In this document: positions 34,169 through 43,312 of the stretch, piece by piece
Layout: each line of letters starts with the position of its first letter
Position numbering within the stretch: the first letter of the stretch is position 1
NCBI GenBank assembly: GCA_964506245.1
Contig: CAZDKK010000005.1
Location: 65,610 to 129,609, forward strand
Length of the DNA stretch: 64,000 nucleotides
Direction of reading: 5' to 3'
From: CAZDKK01 sp964506245
GTDB lineage: Bacteria > Eisenbacteria > RBG-16-71-46 > CAIMUX01 > WJJG01
Program-made: the position numbers and the translations under genes
The notes under the pieces: model-generated
Seen by the model: only the letters and a program-made list of their open reading frames with translations
The model's database searches: none
What the model was told of the DNA's origin: nothing

Positions 34169-36572
34169 TCACGTCCTGTTGATAGATCCTCCATGAATGG
34201 CCCGCCTCCTGTCCGCTGAAGACGATGTTCTCTCCATCCGGAAGCCACTTCGGGAACCCGGCGAAGGTCTCGAGTCCCCCTGGGGGGAGCGCGAGGGAAT
34301 CACCGGCCCCGGTCGGCAGGAGCATCAATCGGTGCGGTGATCCGTTGGAGACAGCCAGGACCCACTTGCCGTCCGGAGAGAATGCGCCGGCCACGCCATC
34401 TGCGAGCTTGACAGGAGGCGAGCCGTCCATGCCTCGCGTCCAAATGGCGCACGGCAGCCCTCCTCCGAGCCCTTGCTGCTCATAGAGAAGCAGCTGATGA
34501 TCCCGGGAGATGTCCTTGACGAGGGAGACATCCAGCCACCGCAGCTCACGCTCCTCGTCCTGGGGGGATGGGCGGCCGCGGGTCCCGAATACCCGACTCA
34601 TGGGCCCCAGCATCACGCTCCCGTCATGGGCGATGTCATACAGCCGCACGCCCGCGGGGAATCTCTGGATGACACGTTGCCGGCCATCCGCACGCACAGC
34701 CCGGAGCTCGGTCTCGACCGAGTCACACGCCGTGAACCATGCCTCTCGCCCGTCTGGGGACCAGGCGACGCCCAAGGCTGCATTCCACTCAGGGGTCCGC
34801 GCGCGGACGCGGCCGTCCATATCCACGATCAAGATGCTCCCAGCCGGGCTGTGTGGAAACGGCCCCTCCACGAAGGCGAGCCACTTCCCGGATGGAGCGA
34901 CGGACACGGAGCGGATGCACGCATCCGTCTCGTAGAGCACGTGTCCCGGAGGCATCTCCAATCGCGTCCTGCCCGAAGGGCCGCCCACCTGATGCGAAAC
35001 AGCAAGCGTCTTATCGTCGGCAGACCAATCCGCCGAGTGAACATTGTCGAGGATGTGGCGCGGCACGCCCCCCGCGATGGGAATCTCCGCGAGGGTGCCC
35101 AAGACCGCTCGATTCACACCGTAGGCATCCCCGAGCAATACGGCCATCCGCCCGGTCTTCGAGACGGAGAGGAGATTCGTGGAGGGCAGCCCGAGGGAGT
35201 GGGGAGCCGGAGAAGCTGGCCGTGTCTCGAAGATCTCCACGGGGCGTCCCTCCCATTGCGCTGCGTAGAACACGACCCTGCCTTGGTCATAGAACTGCGC
35301 ATTCAGGACGCAGCCGTTTTCTGCGGTGAGGGGCCGCCAGGTCAGAAGCGAATCCCTACCGCGGAGCATCGCTTCCCTGATGCTGCCAATCGCGAAGCCC
35401 AGCGCGGCCAGGACGACCGCTGCGATCGCCATGGCAATGAGCAAGTGCCTCCGCTTCGCCCGGGCTGCGGCCGCTGCGGCCACGGACAGAGGCGCGGCCC
35501 CCGCTGCGCCGCTCAGGCCCGCAAACGCAAACGCCAGATCCCGCGCCGACTGAAACCGCGCCTCCGGAGTCTTCTCCAAACAATGACGCACGATTGCCTC
35601 GAGGCCCGCAGGCATCGCGCGCCCAGCCGCCGACAGCGGAGCCGGCTCCTCGTTCAAGACCGCGTCTAGCGTCTCAACAAGCGAGTCCTTCTGGAACGTC
35701 CGCTGCCCGGTCAGCATCTCGTGGAGCGTCGCACCCAGAGCAAAGAGATCCGACCGGTGATCCGCAGGCTCGCCCCGCACCTGCTCCGGAGACATGTAAC
35801 CGGAGGTCCCGATGATCGCCCCGGTTCTGGTCAAGGAATCTGCGCTGCCCTTGGGAGCGCCTGGAACGAGACGGTCGGGATGCACCAGCTTCGCCACCCC
35901 GAAGTCCAGGACCTTCACCCTCCCGTCTTTCGTCAGAAACAGATTCTCCGGCTTGATGTCCCGGTGGATGATCCCCTTCTCGTGCGCCGCCGCCAGCCCC
36001 CACGCGGCCTGCACCGCATAGTCAACTGCATTGCGAATCGGCAAGGGACCCTGACTCAGTCGCTCCCGCAAGGACTCCCCCTCCAGCAGCTCCATCACCA
36101 CGAACGGGGAGCCCTCGTGCACGCCAATGTCGTGGATGGCGACGATGTTCGGATGGTCGAGCAGCCCCGCGGCGCGCGCCTCCCGCTCGAAACGTTGGAT
36201 GCGTTCAGGATCGTGCGATACCCCCGGCGAGATGACCTTGAATGCAACATCCCGACCCAGCTGCAGATCCCGCGCCCGGTAGACCTGACCCATACCGCCC
36301 TCGCCGATCAGGGCGATGATCTGGTAGCGGGAGATCGTCTGACCGATCAACCGGACCGGCGGCGAACTAGCATCCAGGAACCGTGCAAGCACCGCGTCCG
36401 GCCTCAGGATCCCGTGTGTTTCGTGGCCATGGGCCAGGATGGCCTCGGCTTCCCGCCGCAGCTCTGGGGCATCCTTGCAGGCATCGTCGAGGAACGCGCG
36501 CCGCTGCTCCTCGGGGAGATCACGAGCCTTGAGGAGCAGCTCCTTCAGACGTGCAAACCGGTCAGGTTCCAT
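33768..36572 (-). CDS. Transmembrane Ser/Thr protein kinase with WD40/PD40-type propeller
   Basis: A 934-residue protein. A short N-terminal helical region is followed by a Hanks-type kinase (about 82-345) with G-E-G-G-M-G-Q-V-Y, catalytic Lys in V-A-F-K-V-I, H-R-D-I-K-P-E-N, D-F-G-V-A-K and Y-M-S-P-E-Q-V-R-G. A transmembrane helix (about 378-400) leads to a C-terminal WD40-like/PD40 propeller (about 410-934) containing W-S-P-D-G-R-E-A-W and S-P-D-G-K-W-V-L-A blades. This kinase-propeller design is common in Acidobacteria and FCB relatives. It is divergent, across 316 nt, from a TIGR02999-type ECF sigma factor, a pairing often seen for these families, so the kinase may control the sigma factor. 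Its 3' end is duplicated at 30520-30746. Confidence 0.9.
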   Translation of the reverse strand: MEPDRFARLKELLLKARDLPEEQRRAFLDDACKDAPELRREAEAILAHGHETHGILRPDAVLARFLDASSPPVRLIGQTISRYQIIALIGEGGMGQVYRARDLQLGRDVAFKVISPGVSHDPERIQRFEREARAAGLLDHPNIVAIHDIGVHEGSPFVVMELLEGESLRERLSQGPLPIRNAVDYAVQAAWGLAAAHEKGIIHRDIKPENLFLTKDGRVKVLDFGVAKLVHPDRLVPGAPKGSADSLTRTGAIIGTSGYMSPEQVRGEPADHRSDLFALGATLHEMLTGQRTFQKDSLVETLDAVLNEEPAPLSAAGRAMPAGLEAIVRHCLEKTPEARFQSARDLAFAFAGLSGAAGAAPLSVAAAAAARAKRRHLLIAMAIAAVVLAALGFAIGSIREAMLRGRDSLLTWRPLTAENGCVLNAQFYDQGRVVFYAAQWEGRPVEIFETRPASPAPHSLGLPSTNLLSVSKTGRMAVLLGDAYGVNRAVLGTLAEIPIAGGVPRHILDNVHSADWSADDKTLAVSHQVGGPSGRTRLEMPPGHVLYETDACIRSVSVAPSGKWLAFVEGPFPHSPAGSILIVDMDGRVRARTPEWNAALGVAWSPDGREAWFTACDSVETELRAVRADGRQRVIQRFPAGVRLYDIAHDGSVMLGPMSRVFGTRGRPSPQDEERELRWLDVSLVKDISRDHQLLLYEQQGLGGGLPCAIWTRGMDGSPPVKLADGVAGAFSPDGKWVLAVSNGSPHRLMLLPTGAGDSLALPPGGLETFAGFPKWLPDGENIVFSGQEAGHSWRIYQQDVKGGLPRPISPEGFTSPNPSPDGRFIAATSGDQKLCLFSPAGGAPRIVGDIAPDERVCQWTADSKFLYVARWGTRLSVMLVDRDTGERRPWKVLDMPDPAGVQCHWPAITPDGLSYAYSYSRELGQLWMVRGLK

Positions 36573-36888
36573 GCCAAGGCTCCCGGGGAAGGCCTGCTCG
36601 GTGCTGCAGTCTTCCCCTCCGTTCGGCTACGCCTCGCGGGGTCTGCAGTCCTTCGGATCACACGCGCTGAGTCCCCCGACGTCCCGTCGAGGCTAACGTG
36701 GAATAAGGATAGAACGGGCGAGTATTCCGCTGCAATCACGACGGTCGGTCGCCGACCGGACGGGGCGCCGGCGCCCCGCATCGGCTGCTCCCGAGGGAAG
36801 CCCTGTTTCTCCTTGCAGCCGGGGGACAGCTCCACTTACTTTGACGACGAGCTGTTCTGCTGGTGTCCAGTGCGAGAGACGCCCAGGG
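36573..36888. other. Divergent intergenic region, 316 nt
   Basis: Lies between the start codons of the kinase and the ECF sigma factor and should carry both promoters. No consensus promoter or clear inverted repeat was recognised. Confidence 0.45.
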
Positions 36889-37497
36889 ATGAACCGATCA
36901 GCGCGAGGAGAGATCACGCAGATCCTGCTGGGTCTCAGGCGTGAAGACCTCGATCAGGCCAAGACAGTCGATCGGCTCTTCGAGGCTGTCTACGATGAGC
37001 TGCGGCGTCTGGCAGCCAGCTGTCTGCGGGGCGAGCGCCGCGGTCACACGCTCCAACCCACCGCACTGGTGCACGAGACCTACCTGCGACTGGTGGATGA
37101 CAGCCGGGTCGATTGGGAAAAGAGAGCACAGTTCTTGGGGATCGCAGCCTCCGCCATGCGGCGGGTGTTGGTTGATTACGCGCGGCGACGGGCTGCCGTC
37201 AAGCGGGGAGGAGACTGGCGACGCGTGACTTTCGATGACCAGATTGGCATGCCGGCCCCCGAAATGGAGCTCTTGGATCTGGATCGAGTGTTGACGCAAC
37301 TTGCCACGATGGATGCGCGGCTGTCGCGCGTCGTCGAGCTTCGAGTTTTCTCTGGTATGACGATGAAAGAGATCGCGCGCGTCCTCGGAGTCTCGGAGCG
37401 CACGGCGTACGACGACTGGGCTGTTGCCAAGATGTGGCTGACCCGCGAGCTGTCGCGAGGGACAACGGAAGATGGCCGATCCGGTGGCTCCCTGTGA
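36889..37497 (+). CDS. ECF RNA polymerase sigma factor (TIGR02999 type)
   Basis: A 202-residue sigma factor. Region 2 contains V-Y-D-E-L-R-R-L-A, then the family-specific G-H-T-L-Q-P-T-A-L-V-H-E-T-Y-L-R-L-V. Region 4 (about 130-190) has V-V-E-L-R-V-F-S-G-M-T-M-K-E-I-A and V-L-G-V-S-E-R-T-A-Y-D-D-W, the helix-turn-helix recognising -35 elements. These motifs are typical of the ECF group found next to Ser/Thr kinases, as here (kinase at 33768-36572, divergent). No anti-sigma gene is present, so phosphorylation by the kinase is the plausible control, which is inference. ATG 36889 was chosen because conserved residues begin shortly after it. Confidence 0.88.
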   Translation: MNRSARGEITQILLGLRREDLDQAKTVDRLFEAVYDELRRLAASCLRGERRGHTLQPTALVHETYLRLVDDSRVDWEKRAQFLGIAASAMRRVLVDYARRRAAVKRGGDWRRVTFDDQIGMPAPEMELLDLDRVLTQLATMDARLSRVVELRVFSGMTMKEIARVLGVSERTAYDDWAVAKMWLTRELSRGTTEDGRSGGSL

Positions 37498-37631
37498 TTG
37501 TCCATCCCGAAAACCTCATCGATGGGGGCGCCCAATCCTCAATTCCGTCTCCGCAGCCTCACAATCGCGCGGCGTCTGTCGCTCGACCTCTATTGTCGCC
37601 ATGCTGGCAGCGGGCTCACAGCCGAAACTGC

Positions 37632-38735
37632 ATGAGTCGGGTGGCCTGGGCGCGGCTGAGCCACGGTCCGAAGACGAATCACGGGGACCGAGACGGCGTC
37701 TACCTGTACGACGCCGACAACCATGCCCTGGACCAGGTGCTGGACGGAGATCACCGCTCCGAGGTCATGATGGCGCGCCCGCCCCGCCCGGGGGAGCCGG
37801 GCCAGCCCGGCGGCGCTGACGGTCCGCCTCCCCCGCCGTACCCCGCCCCGTCCAACCCGCCCGTCCAGATCATCCTGGTCTCCGACTCCTCGCGCTTCAA
37901 GATGGGGCCGCAGGAATTGCGGTACGAGTGGGGGGCGATCGACGCGGGGATCGTCTCGCAGAACATCTCGCTCTTCTGTGCCGCCACGGGGATCAAGACC
38001 AGGCCTCCCGCCTCCATGGACAAGGACAACGGCGATGGCTGGATGTTCGACCTGTTCGTTCCGAGCGACGTGACGCCGGCAGCCCGTTTCGAGGCGGGCC
38101 TCCTGAGCGGCGTCACGACTTTGACCATGAACGGACTCCGAGTAGTCTCGAGCGGAGGGGACACTGCCATCGAGCCCACTGCGGCCGAGCCCACGCTCGA
38201 ACCCGTCGAGTTGAAGGCCATCCCCTACTATGCCTGGAACAACCGGGGCAAGGCCAACATGCTCGTGTGGGTGAGCACGGCGAAGGAGAATGTGTTCACC
38301 AAGGCCGGCTGGGGCCTGGAGATGGAAGTGACCGCTTCCTCTTCCCTCGAATGGGTGTGGGGCCTGAACACGGGCTTCGACCCCCGCAGTTCCACCGACA
38401 TCGACAAGAGCTACTACTACTTCTGGCAGGCCGAGCAGCCCCAGCAGTGGGTGCAGTACGACTTCGAGTCACCGGTCACGCTGTCGCGGTCGGAGGTCTA
38501 CTGGCTGCAGCTCGACCGCTACGACGGCAACTACCGCGTACCCGCCGCCTGGGATCTGATGATTCAGGACGCCGGCAAGTGCTGCGTTCCCGTCGTGACG
38601 TCCGACCCGTACGGGCTCGCCCTCGACCGGTACAGCGTCGTGAGTTTCGCGCCGGTCCGGACTTCAGCGATCCGCATGAACGTGAAGCTCCAGCCGGAGA
38701 ATTCGGCGGGAATCCTCGCGTGGAAGGTCTTCTGA
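37632..38735 (+). pseudogene. Chimera: SagB-type nitroreductase fragment joined to GH127 C-terminus and F5/8-like domain
   Basis: One open frame of 367 residues joins unrelated pieces. Residues about 1-135 match the middle of SagB/ThcOx nitroreductases (G-V-Y-L-Y-D-A-D-N-H-A-L, then E-W-G-A-I-D-A-G-I-V-S-Q-N-I-S-L-F-C-A-A-T-G) but lack the FMN-binding N-terminus and the C-terminal end. Residues about 145-215 match the end of GH127 arabinofuranosidase-type enzymes (L-K-A-I-P-Y-Y-A-W-N-N-R-G-K). The rest is a discoidin-like sandwich (W-V-Q-Y-D-F-E-S-P-V). No signal peptide or credible ribosome site is present. It is most likely a deletion-fused remnant that happens to stay open, although expression cannot be excluded. 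Confidence 0.6.
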
Positions 38736-38879
38736 TACCCCGCCGCCCGCAGCAGCGCAGACGCCCGCGGCACCGGCGCGCGCGGTGCCGGTGTTCAAGG
38801 AACCGCACGCCGTGGAACCGGGTATCTCACCTCAGATGCCTCCGGATGTGCCCGTGACCATAGGAGAACAGGTGACTCC

Positions 38880-39290
38880 ATGACGACACTGCAATCGACC
38901 TCGCGGATGCTGGCCGTCTGCGCGGTCGCGGGTTTCTCGCTGAGCTGTGCCGGGGAGTCCGACGGCCCCACCCGCGTCCATCCGAACATTTCCCCGACCC
39001 TCCAAGCGCTCCCCGACACGTGCTGCGCCATCGGCGACACGCTTTGCCTGCAGGCCCATGTCACGGATGAGGACCAGAATGCTGTGACCTTCCGCCTCAC
39101 GGTCGTGCTGAGGGGGTCGGACCTCATTCACTTCCATCGTCCCGATGCCTGCCTCGACGAGACGTCCGGGCTGTTCCAGTTCCTGCCCAAGGCCGAGGAT
39201 CACCCCCGGCGCGAGTTCATCATCGCCGTCGAGGACACCCATGGCGGCACGGATTCGTGCCGATTCGGCGTGGACGTGCCCTGCCCTTGA
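38880..39290 (+). CDS. Small Cys-containing lipoprotein
   Basis: A 136-residue protein with a lipobox F-S-L-S-C (Cys about 23). The body is probably a single cadherin/Ig-like sandwich (Q-A-H-V-T-D-E-D-Q-N-A-V-T-F and T-S-G-L-F-Q-F-L-P with R-E-F-I-I-A-V-E-D, which resembles the putative-Ig pattern 'distant from sensible to F-x-P'). Six or more Cys residues in the mature part (D-T-C-C-A-I-G-D-T-L-C) may form disulfides. AGGTGA precedes the ATG. The family was not recognised more exactly; it is likely anchored in the outer membrane or periplasm. Confidence 0.6.
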   Translation: MTTLQSTSRMLAVCAVAGFSLSCAGESDGPTRVHPNISPTLQALPDTCCAIGDTLCLQAHVTDEDQNAVTFRLTVVLRGSDLIHFHRPDACLDETSGLFQFLPKAEDHPRREFIIAVEDTHGGTDSCRFGVDVPCP

Positions 39291-39422
39291 ACGCCCATGG
39301 CTCTCCCGGAACCGATGCGGCGCATGGGGGGGGCAGGGCGGAGTCTGTCCGCTGAGCGAGATCCGGAGCGTCGCGGCGGGGTCGCCGAGAGACGAAACAA
39401 GCCGCGACGGCGTCCGTCGACA

Positions 39423-39707
39423 TCACTTCCGCACGAGTCTCTGTAGCGTCAAGGTCACGAGGTTGTGGCTGTCAGGGCACTGCACCTCGATCGTGTCGCC
39501 CTGCCACCAAGGGAGACTCCCACCGAACTGAAAGGTGGAGAGACTGGGGAAGATCGCGTGGTAGAAGAACCCGCACAGCCCAGCGGGATCATGGCAACTG
39601 ATCTCGAACGTGTCACCCTTCCGATGCCCGGCATTGCAGGTGCCCTTCACGTCCTTGACCGTAGCGATGATTCGCTGACCTACGCCCGGATCGCGTGCCA
39701 TGGCCAT
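39423..39707 (-). CDS. TIGR04076 family protein
   Basis: A 94-residue Cys-rich protein with I-A-T-V-K-D-V-K-G-T-C-N-A-G-H-x-x-G-D-x-F-E, A-G-L-C-G-F-F-Y-H-A-I-F-P, F-G-G-S-L-P-W and the late C-P-D-S. These are the conserved features of the TIGR04076 family of unknown function found in anaerobes. Four invariant-type Cys positions suggest metal or redox chemistry, but no function is established. GGGGG lies just before the ATG at 39707. The gene stands alone, with transposase debris upstream. Confidence 0.75.
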   Translation of the reverse strand: MAMARDPGVGQRIIATVKDVKGTCNAGHRKGDTFEISCHDPAGLCGFFYHAIFPSLSTFQFGGSLPWWQGDTIEVQCPDSHNLVTLTLQRLVRK

Positions 39708-39854
39708 CGTCCCCCTTCTCAGCCGTTCCCTGGCAGGCTCTCGAGTGCCCCCAGATGAGCAGGCATCGATGCGACTCGGACCCTACAACCGGTTCCCATC
39801 CTGGGAAAGTGCGAATCTTGTACCGCGGCGATGGAATACGATCGGCAGTGCAAG

Positions 39855-40008
39855 CATGACACCCCAGCTTGGCGGCGAGCTCCTCTGCAATCCGGTCCTC
39901 GCCCCATTCGGGATGGTTGCTGGAGATGCGCCGGATGAAGGTGATGTGCTCCTGCGCGATGCAGGGTCTTCCGAGCGGCTGACTTCTTGACTTGCGACGC
40001 CAGAGCAT
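39855..40008 (-). pseudogene. Integrase-core transposase remnant (helix-turn-helix part)
   Basis: About 50 codons read G-R-P-C-I-A-Q-E-H-I-T-F-I-R-R-I-S then H-P-E-W-G-E-D-R-I-A-E-E-L-A-A-K-L-G. This is the DNA-binding segment that precedes the DDE core in a family of long integrase-type (rve) transposases. The catalytic core is absent and the frame decays downstream. No terminal repeats were found. Confidence 0.7.
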
Positions 40009-40064
40009 CCGGAACCCCTATCGGTGCCAGCCGATCACGGCTATGCATCCGGGCGCATTGGCTC

Positions 40065-40070
40065 TATACT
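40065..40070 (+). promoter_or_regulatory. Candidate -10 box (TATACT)
   Basis: TATACT about 45 nt before the LVIVD-gene start at 40115, matching the placement before 18616 and 62328. No -35 match. Confidence 0.4.
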
Positions 40071-40114
40071 GTGGATGGTGCCAGGGCGTCGTCCAACGTG
40101 AGGAGGCACCTGTC

Positions 40115-42268
40115 ATGAGACGCGCCATCCTGCTCGCGATGCTCGGCCTGTCGTTCACCGCATCTTCCACATCGGCCAATTGCGTCGAGTACGCTGATCA
40201 TCTCCACTGGGTGGGTGGAATCAGCCAGCCCGGTGGAACGCTAGCCGTGGCGGTTCGAGGGCAACGCGCCTATGTCGTCACAGCCGGGAATCCCTCATTC
40301 AGAGTCGTCAACATATCGGATCCGCGGCATCTACATGCGTTGGGCAGTGTCAGCCTCCCGTACTACGGTTGGGTCATTGCCGTCTCGGGCACCTATGCCT
40401 ACGTCGCGGCTCTTGGTGGGGGGCTGTGCGTGATCGACATCAGCTCCTCCTCCAATCCTCACATCGAGGGGCACCTCCAGACCGACGCCCACGGTTTGGA
40501 TATCGCGGGTACCTATGTGTATGTGACCGGCAACTCGGCGCTGCAGGTGGTGGATGTCTCTGATCCGGCCCAACCGCAGATCGTCGGCAGCGTGTACATC
40601 TCGGACCACGGATCACGAGTGGTCGTCTCGGGCAACTATGCATACGTCGGCGGATGGAGTGGACTGTCGGTGGTCGACGTGACTGATCCCTCGCACCCGT
40701 CCGTCGTAGCTGAGCTTCCCTTGTCGGGCGAAACAAGCGGGATTGACCTTTTGGGCTCGACGGTCTTCGCGGCTGGCGACTACGGCTTCAAGATCATCAG
40801 TGTTCTCGATCCTCACGACCCGCACCTGGTGGGGAGCGCCAGCCTGCCGATTGCGGGCGAGGGCCTGGTTGTCTCGGGCGAGTATGTCTATGTTGGCGAG
40901 TCATCCGGCCTGTTTGTCTTCGATGTCTCCGATCCGCAGAATCCCGAGTTGGCCGGATGCATCCTGGATCATGTCAAGGGCGTGGCCTTGTCCGACTCCT
41001 ACGCCTGCACGGCGGGCGGGGATCTCAGTGTGCTCGACATCTCGAACCCCCGAAGTCCAAAGTTGTTAGGGGCTGCCGGCGAGTTCTGCGGGGACGTGGT
41101 GGTGTCGGGCGATTACGCCTATTCGGCCGCCGGCGACTTCGGTCTCCAGGTGATCGAGGTGACCGATCCTGCCAACCCGCAGATCGTCGGCGCCATCGCC
41201 ACGGAGGGTCCGGCCGGGGGGGTGGCTGTTTCAGGCGAATTGGTCTATATCGCCACTCGAACGGGGTGGCTCCAGGTCTTCGACGCGGCGAATGCGGCGG
41301 ACCCAGTGCCCGTGGGCAGTCTCCCCCCTCCGATAGAGACATCGAGCCCCTCGGCCGCATTCAGCTGCGCTGTGACCGTGTGCGACGGCTTCGCTTACAT
41401 GGCCAACTTCGACTATGGACTCTCTGTGATCGATGTCACCGATCGTCGCGCGCCCCGCTGGGCCGGCGGCGTGAGGACTCCTTCCGGTGGGGCCTCGGGC
41501 GTCGCGGTTGCGGGTGACTACGCCTATGTCGGGGATGGCTGCTTTGGCCTCAAGGTGATCGACATCTCCGATCCGCATGCTCCCCACATCGTGGCGGGAG
41601 CTGGGGCGGGGGGCTATGCCGAGGACGTGGCGCTGCACGATCACTACGCCTATGTCGCGGCGTGGAACGGCCACTTTCAGATCTTCGACATCGCCGACCC
41701 TCTGCACCCGTACGTTGTGAGCGTCCTGGAATGGCCATGCTATCCGGTGGGTGTGACGCCTTCAGGTACGTATGCCTACATCGTAGGGTACAGTGGCTTT
41801 CACGTCGCTGACCTCTCCGATCCTGAGAATCCGTTGCTCGTCGGCAGCATCGGCCTGGGGGTGTGGCCGGGCACAATCCGCGCTGTGGCTGTCACGGACA
41901 GCTTCGCGTATCTGGCCGCGGAATCCGAGGGTCTGCGAATCGCACCGGTCCAGTGCGGGCCGCCCGGCCCTGCCGATGCGACTGGCTGGGTGCCGCTCTT
42001 GACCACGACACCCGTCCTGAGTCACCCGATGGCTGGCGGGATGCTTCGCCTGAGCATGCCTACCCGGCTCCATGTCCGCGCGTCGGTCCATGACGTCACG
42101 GGCCGGCAGATTCAGTGTCTGTTCGACGGAGTCCTCGATGCCGGGTGGCACACTCTGGCATGGAACGGTCGCGATGATCAGGGCAGGAGGGTGGGGCGGG
42201 GCCTCTATCTGACTCGCGTTGCGACATCGGCCGGGACCGCCGCCGGCAGGTTCGTGCTGGTTCGTTGA
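40115..42268 (+). CDS. Secreted LVIVD-repeat beta-propeller protein with FlgD-like C-terminus
   Basis: A 717-residue paralogue of the protein at 30888-33140. A signal peptide (about 1-20) is followed by C-V-E-Y-A-D-H-L-H-W-V-G, matching the paralogue's N-terminal block. About fourteen diverged LVIVD blades follow (A-Y-V-G-D-G-C-F-G-L-K-V-I-D-I-S-D-P and similar). The FlgD-like domain (about 635-717) has V-H-D-V-T-G-R-Q-I-Q and G-L-Y-L-T-R-V and ends R-F-V-L-V-R. GAGGAGG lies 8 nt before the ATG. Repeats here are more diverged than in the paralogue, so it is probably the older copy. It should be secreted or surface-bound, with binding rather than catalysis expected. Confidence 0.87.
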   Translation: MRRAILLAMLGLSFTASSTSANCVEYADHLHWVGGISQPGGTLAVAVRGQRAYVVTAGNPSFRVVNISDPRHLHALGSVSLPYYGWVIAVSGTYAYVAALGGGLCVIDISSSSNPHIEGHLQTDAHGLDIAGTYVYVTGNSALQVVDVSDPAQPQIVGSVYISDHGSRVVVSGNYAYVGGWSGLSVVDVTDPSHPSVVAELPLSGETSGIDLLGSTVFAAGDYGFKIISVLDPHDPHLVGSASLPIAGEGLVVSGEYVYVGESSGLFVFDVSDPQNPELAGCILDHVKGVALSDSYACTAGGDLSVLDISNPRSPKLLGAAGEFCGDVVVSGDYAYSAAGDFGLQVIEVTDPANPQIVGAIATEGPAGGVAVSGELVYIATRTGWLQVFDAANAADPVPVGSLPPPIETSSPSAAFSCAVTVCDGFAYMANFDYGLSVIDVTDRRAPRWAGGVRTPSGGASGVAVAGDYAYVGDGCFGLKVIDISDPHAPHIVAGAGAGGYAEDVALHDHYAYVAAWNGHFQIFDIADPLHPYVVSVLEWPCYPVGVTPSGTYAYIVGYSGFHVADLSDPENPLLVGSIGLGVWPGTIRAVAVTDSFAYLAAESEGLRIAPVQCGPPGPADATGWVPLLTTTPVLSHPMAGGMLRLSMPTRLHVRASVHDVTGRQIQCLFDGVLDAGWHTLAWNGRDDQGRRVGRGLYLTRVATSAGTAAGRFVLVR

Positions 42269-42603
42269 TGCCGGCGATTCTGCTGGGCGCCATTCCCAGG
42301 CCGGTCTGGCCCTCGAGCCGCTCAACTTCCTGCGCCATCTGGCCGCACTCGTCCCCGCACCCTGCCCGCGCAGCCGCAACCCGGGGCCTTTGCCAATCGC
42401 GACCCGCGCGGCGCCCATCGCTCAACCTTTGCCGGCGCGCCAGCGGCAGCGGACTCACAAGATGAAGGTGGATGGCCGGAGCGACATAGGAGTGTAGGAC
42501 ACGCCGTCGATGGTGGACTTGGGAAGGTCGATGCCGAGCTTGGCGAGCTCACCTACGATCCTGGGTGCACCCCAGGGCGTACGAGTAGGCTGGTCAATTC
42601 GGG
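42269..42603. other. Region of 335 nt with a transposase remnant
   Basis: Apart from the remnant at 42455-42590 (minus strand) no gene or clear signal is seen. Confidence 0.45.
42455..42590 (-). pseudogene. Second integrase-type transposase remnant
   Basis: Read on the minus strand, about 40 codons without a start give W-G-A-P-R-I-V-G-E-L-A-K-L-G-I-D, the highly conserved W-G-A-P-R-I-x-G-E-L-x-K-L-G-I block of integrase-core transposases. The frame becomes unrelated and stops at 42455. It differs from the W-G-E-D-R-I sequence at 39855-40008, so it derives from another element or subfamily. Confidence 0.65.
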
Positions 42604-43098
42604 TCACTCCGCCGCTTCGGCGCCCGTGGTCCTCCCGAGCAGGGTGACATGGAGCGGCGTCATGCCCTGCTGCTCATAGAACCGCATGGCGGGCCGATTG
42701 GCGGACGCGGTGTAGGCGGTGAAGTACTCGATCCCCTTCGCCCGAAAGAAGGTCTTGGCCTCGATCAGCAGCCGGCGGGCAATACCCTGACGGCGATGCT
42801 CCGTGCTGACCATCAGGCCGGAGATTTCCCCGACGCCCTTGACCTTCCAGTAGCCAGGCTGCTGCCGCACGTAGACGGTGATGTAGCCGACGATCCGGTC
42901 GCCGCGCGTAGCGACGAAGACCGCCCTGTGTTCCGTGTCCAGGAATCGTGAGAAGTACTCCACGACGTCGCTGTCCTGTAGCGCATCGATCTGGAAGAAC
43001 TCCTCGTGATGAATCGCGTACTCGTCAAAGAACTCGCGGGACAGCTCGATGAGATCCCGGAGGTTATCCTGCCTCCGCAACCTTCTGATCGTCACCAT
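42604..43098 (-). CDS. GNAT-family N-acetyltransferase
   Basis: A 164-residue acetyltransferase. The acetyl-CoA-binding motif A is seen as I-S-G-L-M-V-S-T-E-H-R-R-Q-G-I-A-R-R-L (R/Q-x-x-G-x-A), and the C-terminal part has T-A-Y-T-A-S-A-N-R-P-A-M-R-F-Y-E-Q-Q-G-M, the usual GNAT motif B. It would transfer acetyl from acetyl-CoA to an amine; the substrate cannot be told. GGAGGG precedes the ATG. It is a single cytoplasmic gene with no operon partner. Confidence 0.85.
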   Translation of the reverse strand: MVTIRRLRRQDNLRDLIELSREFFDEYAIHHEEFFQIDALQDSDVVEYFSRFLDTEHRAVFVATRGDRIVGYITVYVRQQPGYWKVKGVGEISGLMVSTEHRRQGIARRLLIEAKTFFRAKGIEYFTAYTASANRPAMRFYEQQGMTPLHVTLLGRTTGAEAAE

Positions 43099-43312
43099 GC
43101 TCTAGCCCTCCTGCCGCGCCCCCACCAGGCCCACCGGTCACGCTCCATCGCGCCGCCACTGCCGATCGTCCGGTCCTTCGAAGCCGGCTGTCAATGCCTT
43201 CACGTTCGGTCCCGCAGACATCCGGCCTCCCGGCACGGCACGGAGTGTCCACCTGAGCTGCGATTCTCGCCCCGCTTCCCCGTTAACCACTGAGGAGCGA
43301 AGCCCGATCAGG

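Larger units (their letters stand above)
39708..40114. other. Region of 407 nt with transposase debris and a promoter
   Basis: Contains an integrase-type transposase remnant (39855-40008, minus) and a TATACT element (40065-40070) before the next gene. Nothing else is recognised. Confidence 0.5.

Noticed and set aside
34473..35669. A 398-codon plus-strand open frame opposite the kinase
   Set aside because: Antisense shadow; the minus-strand kinase has all catalytic motifs.
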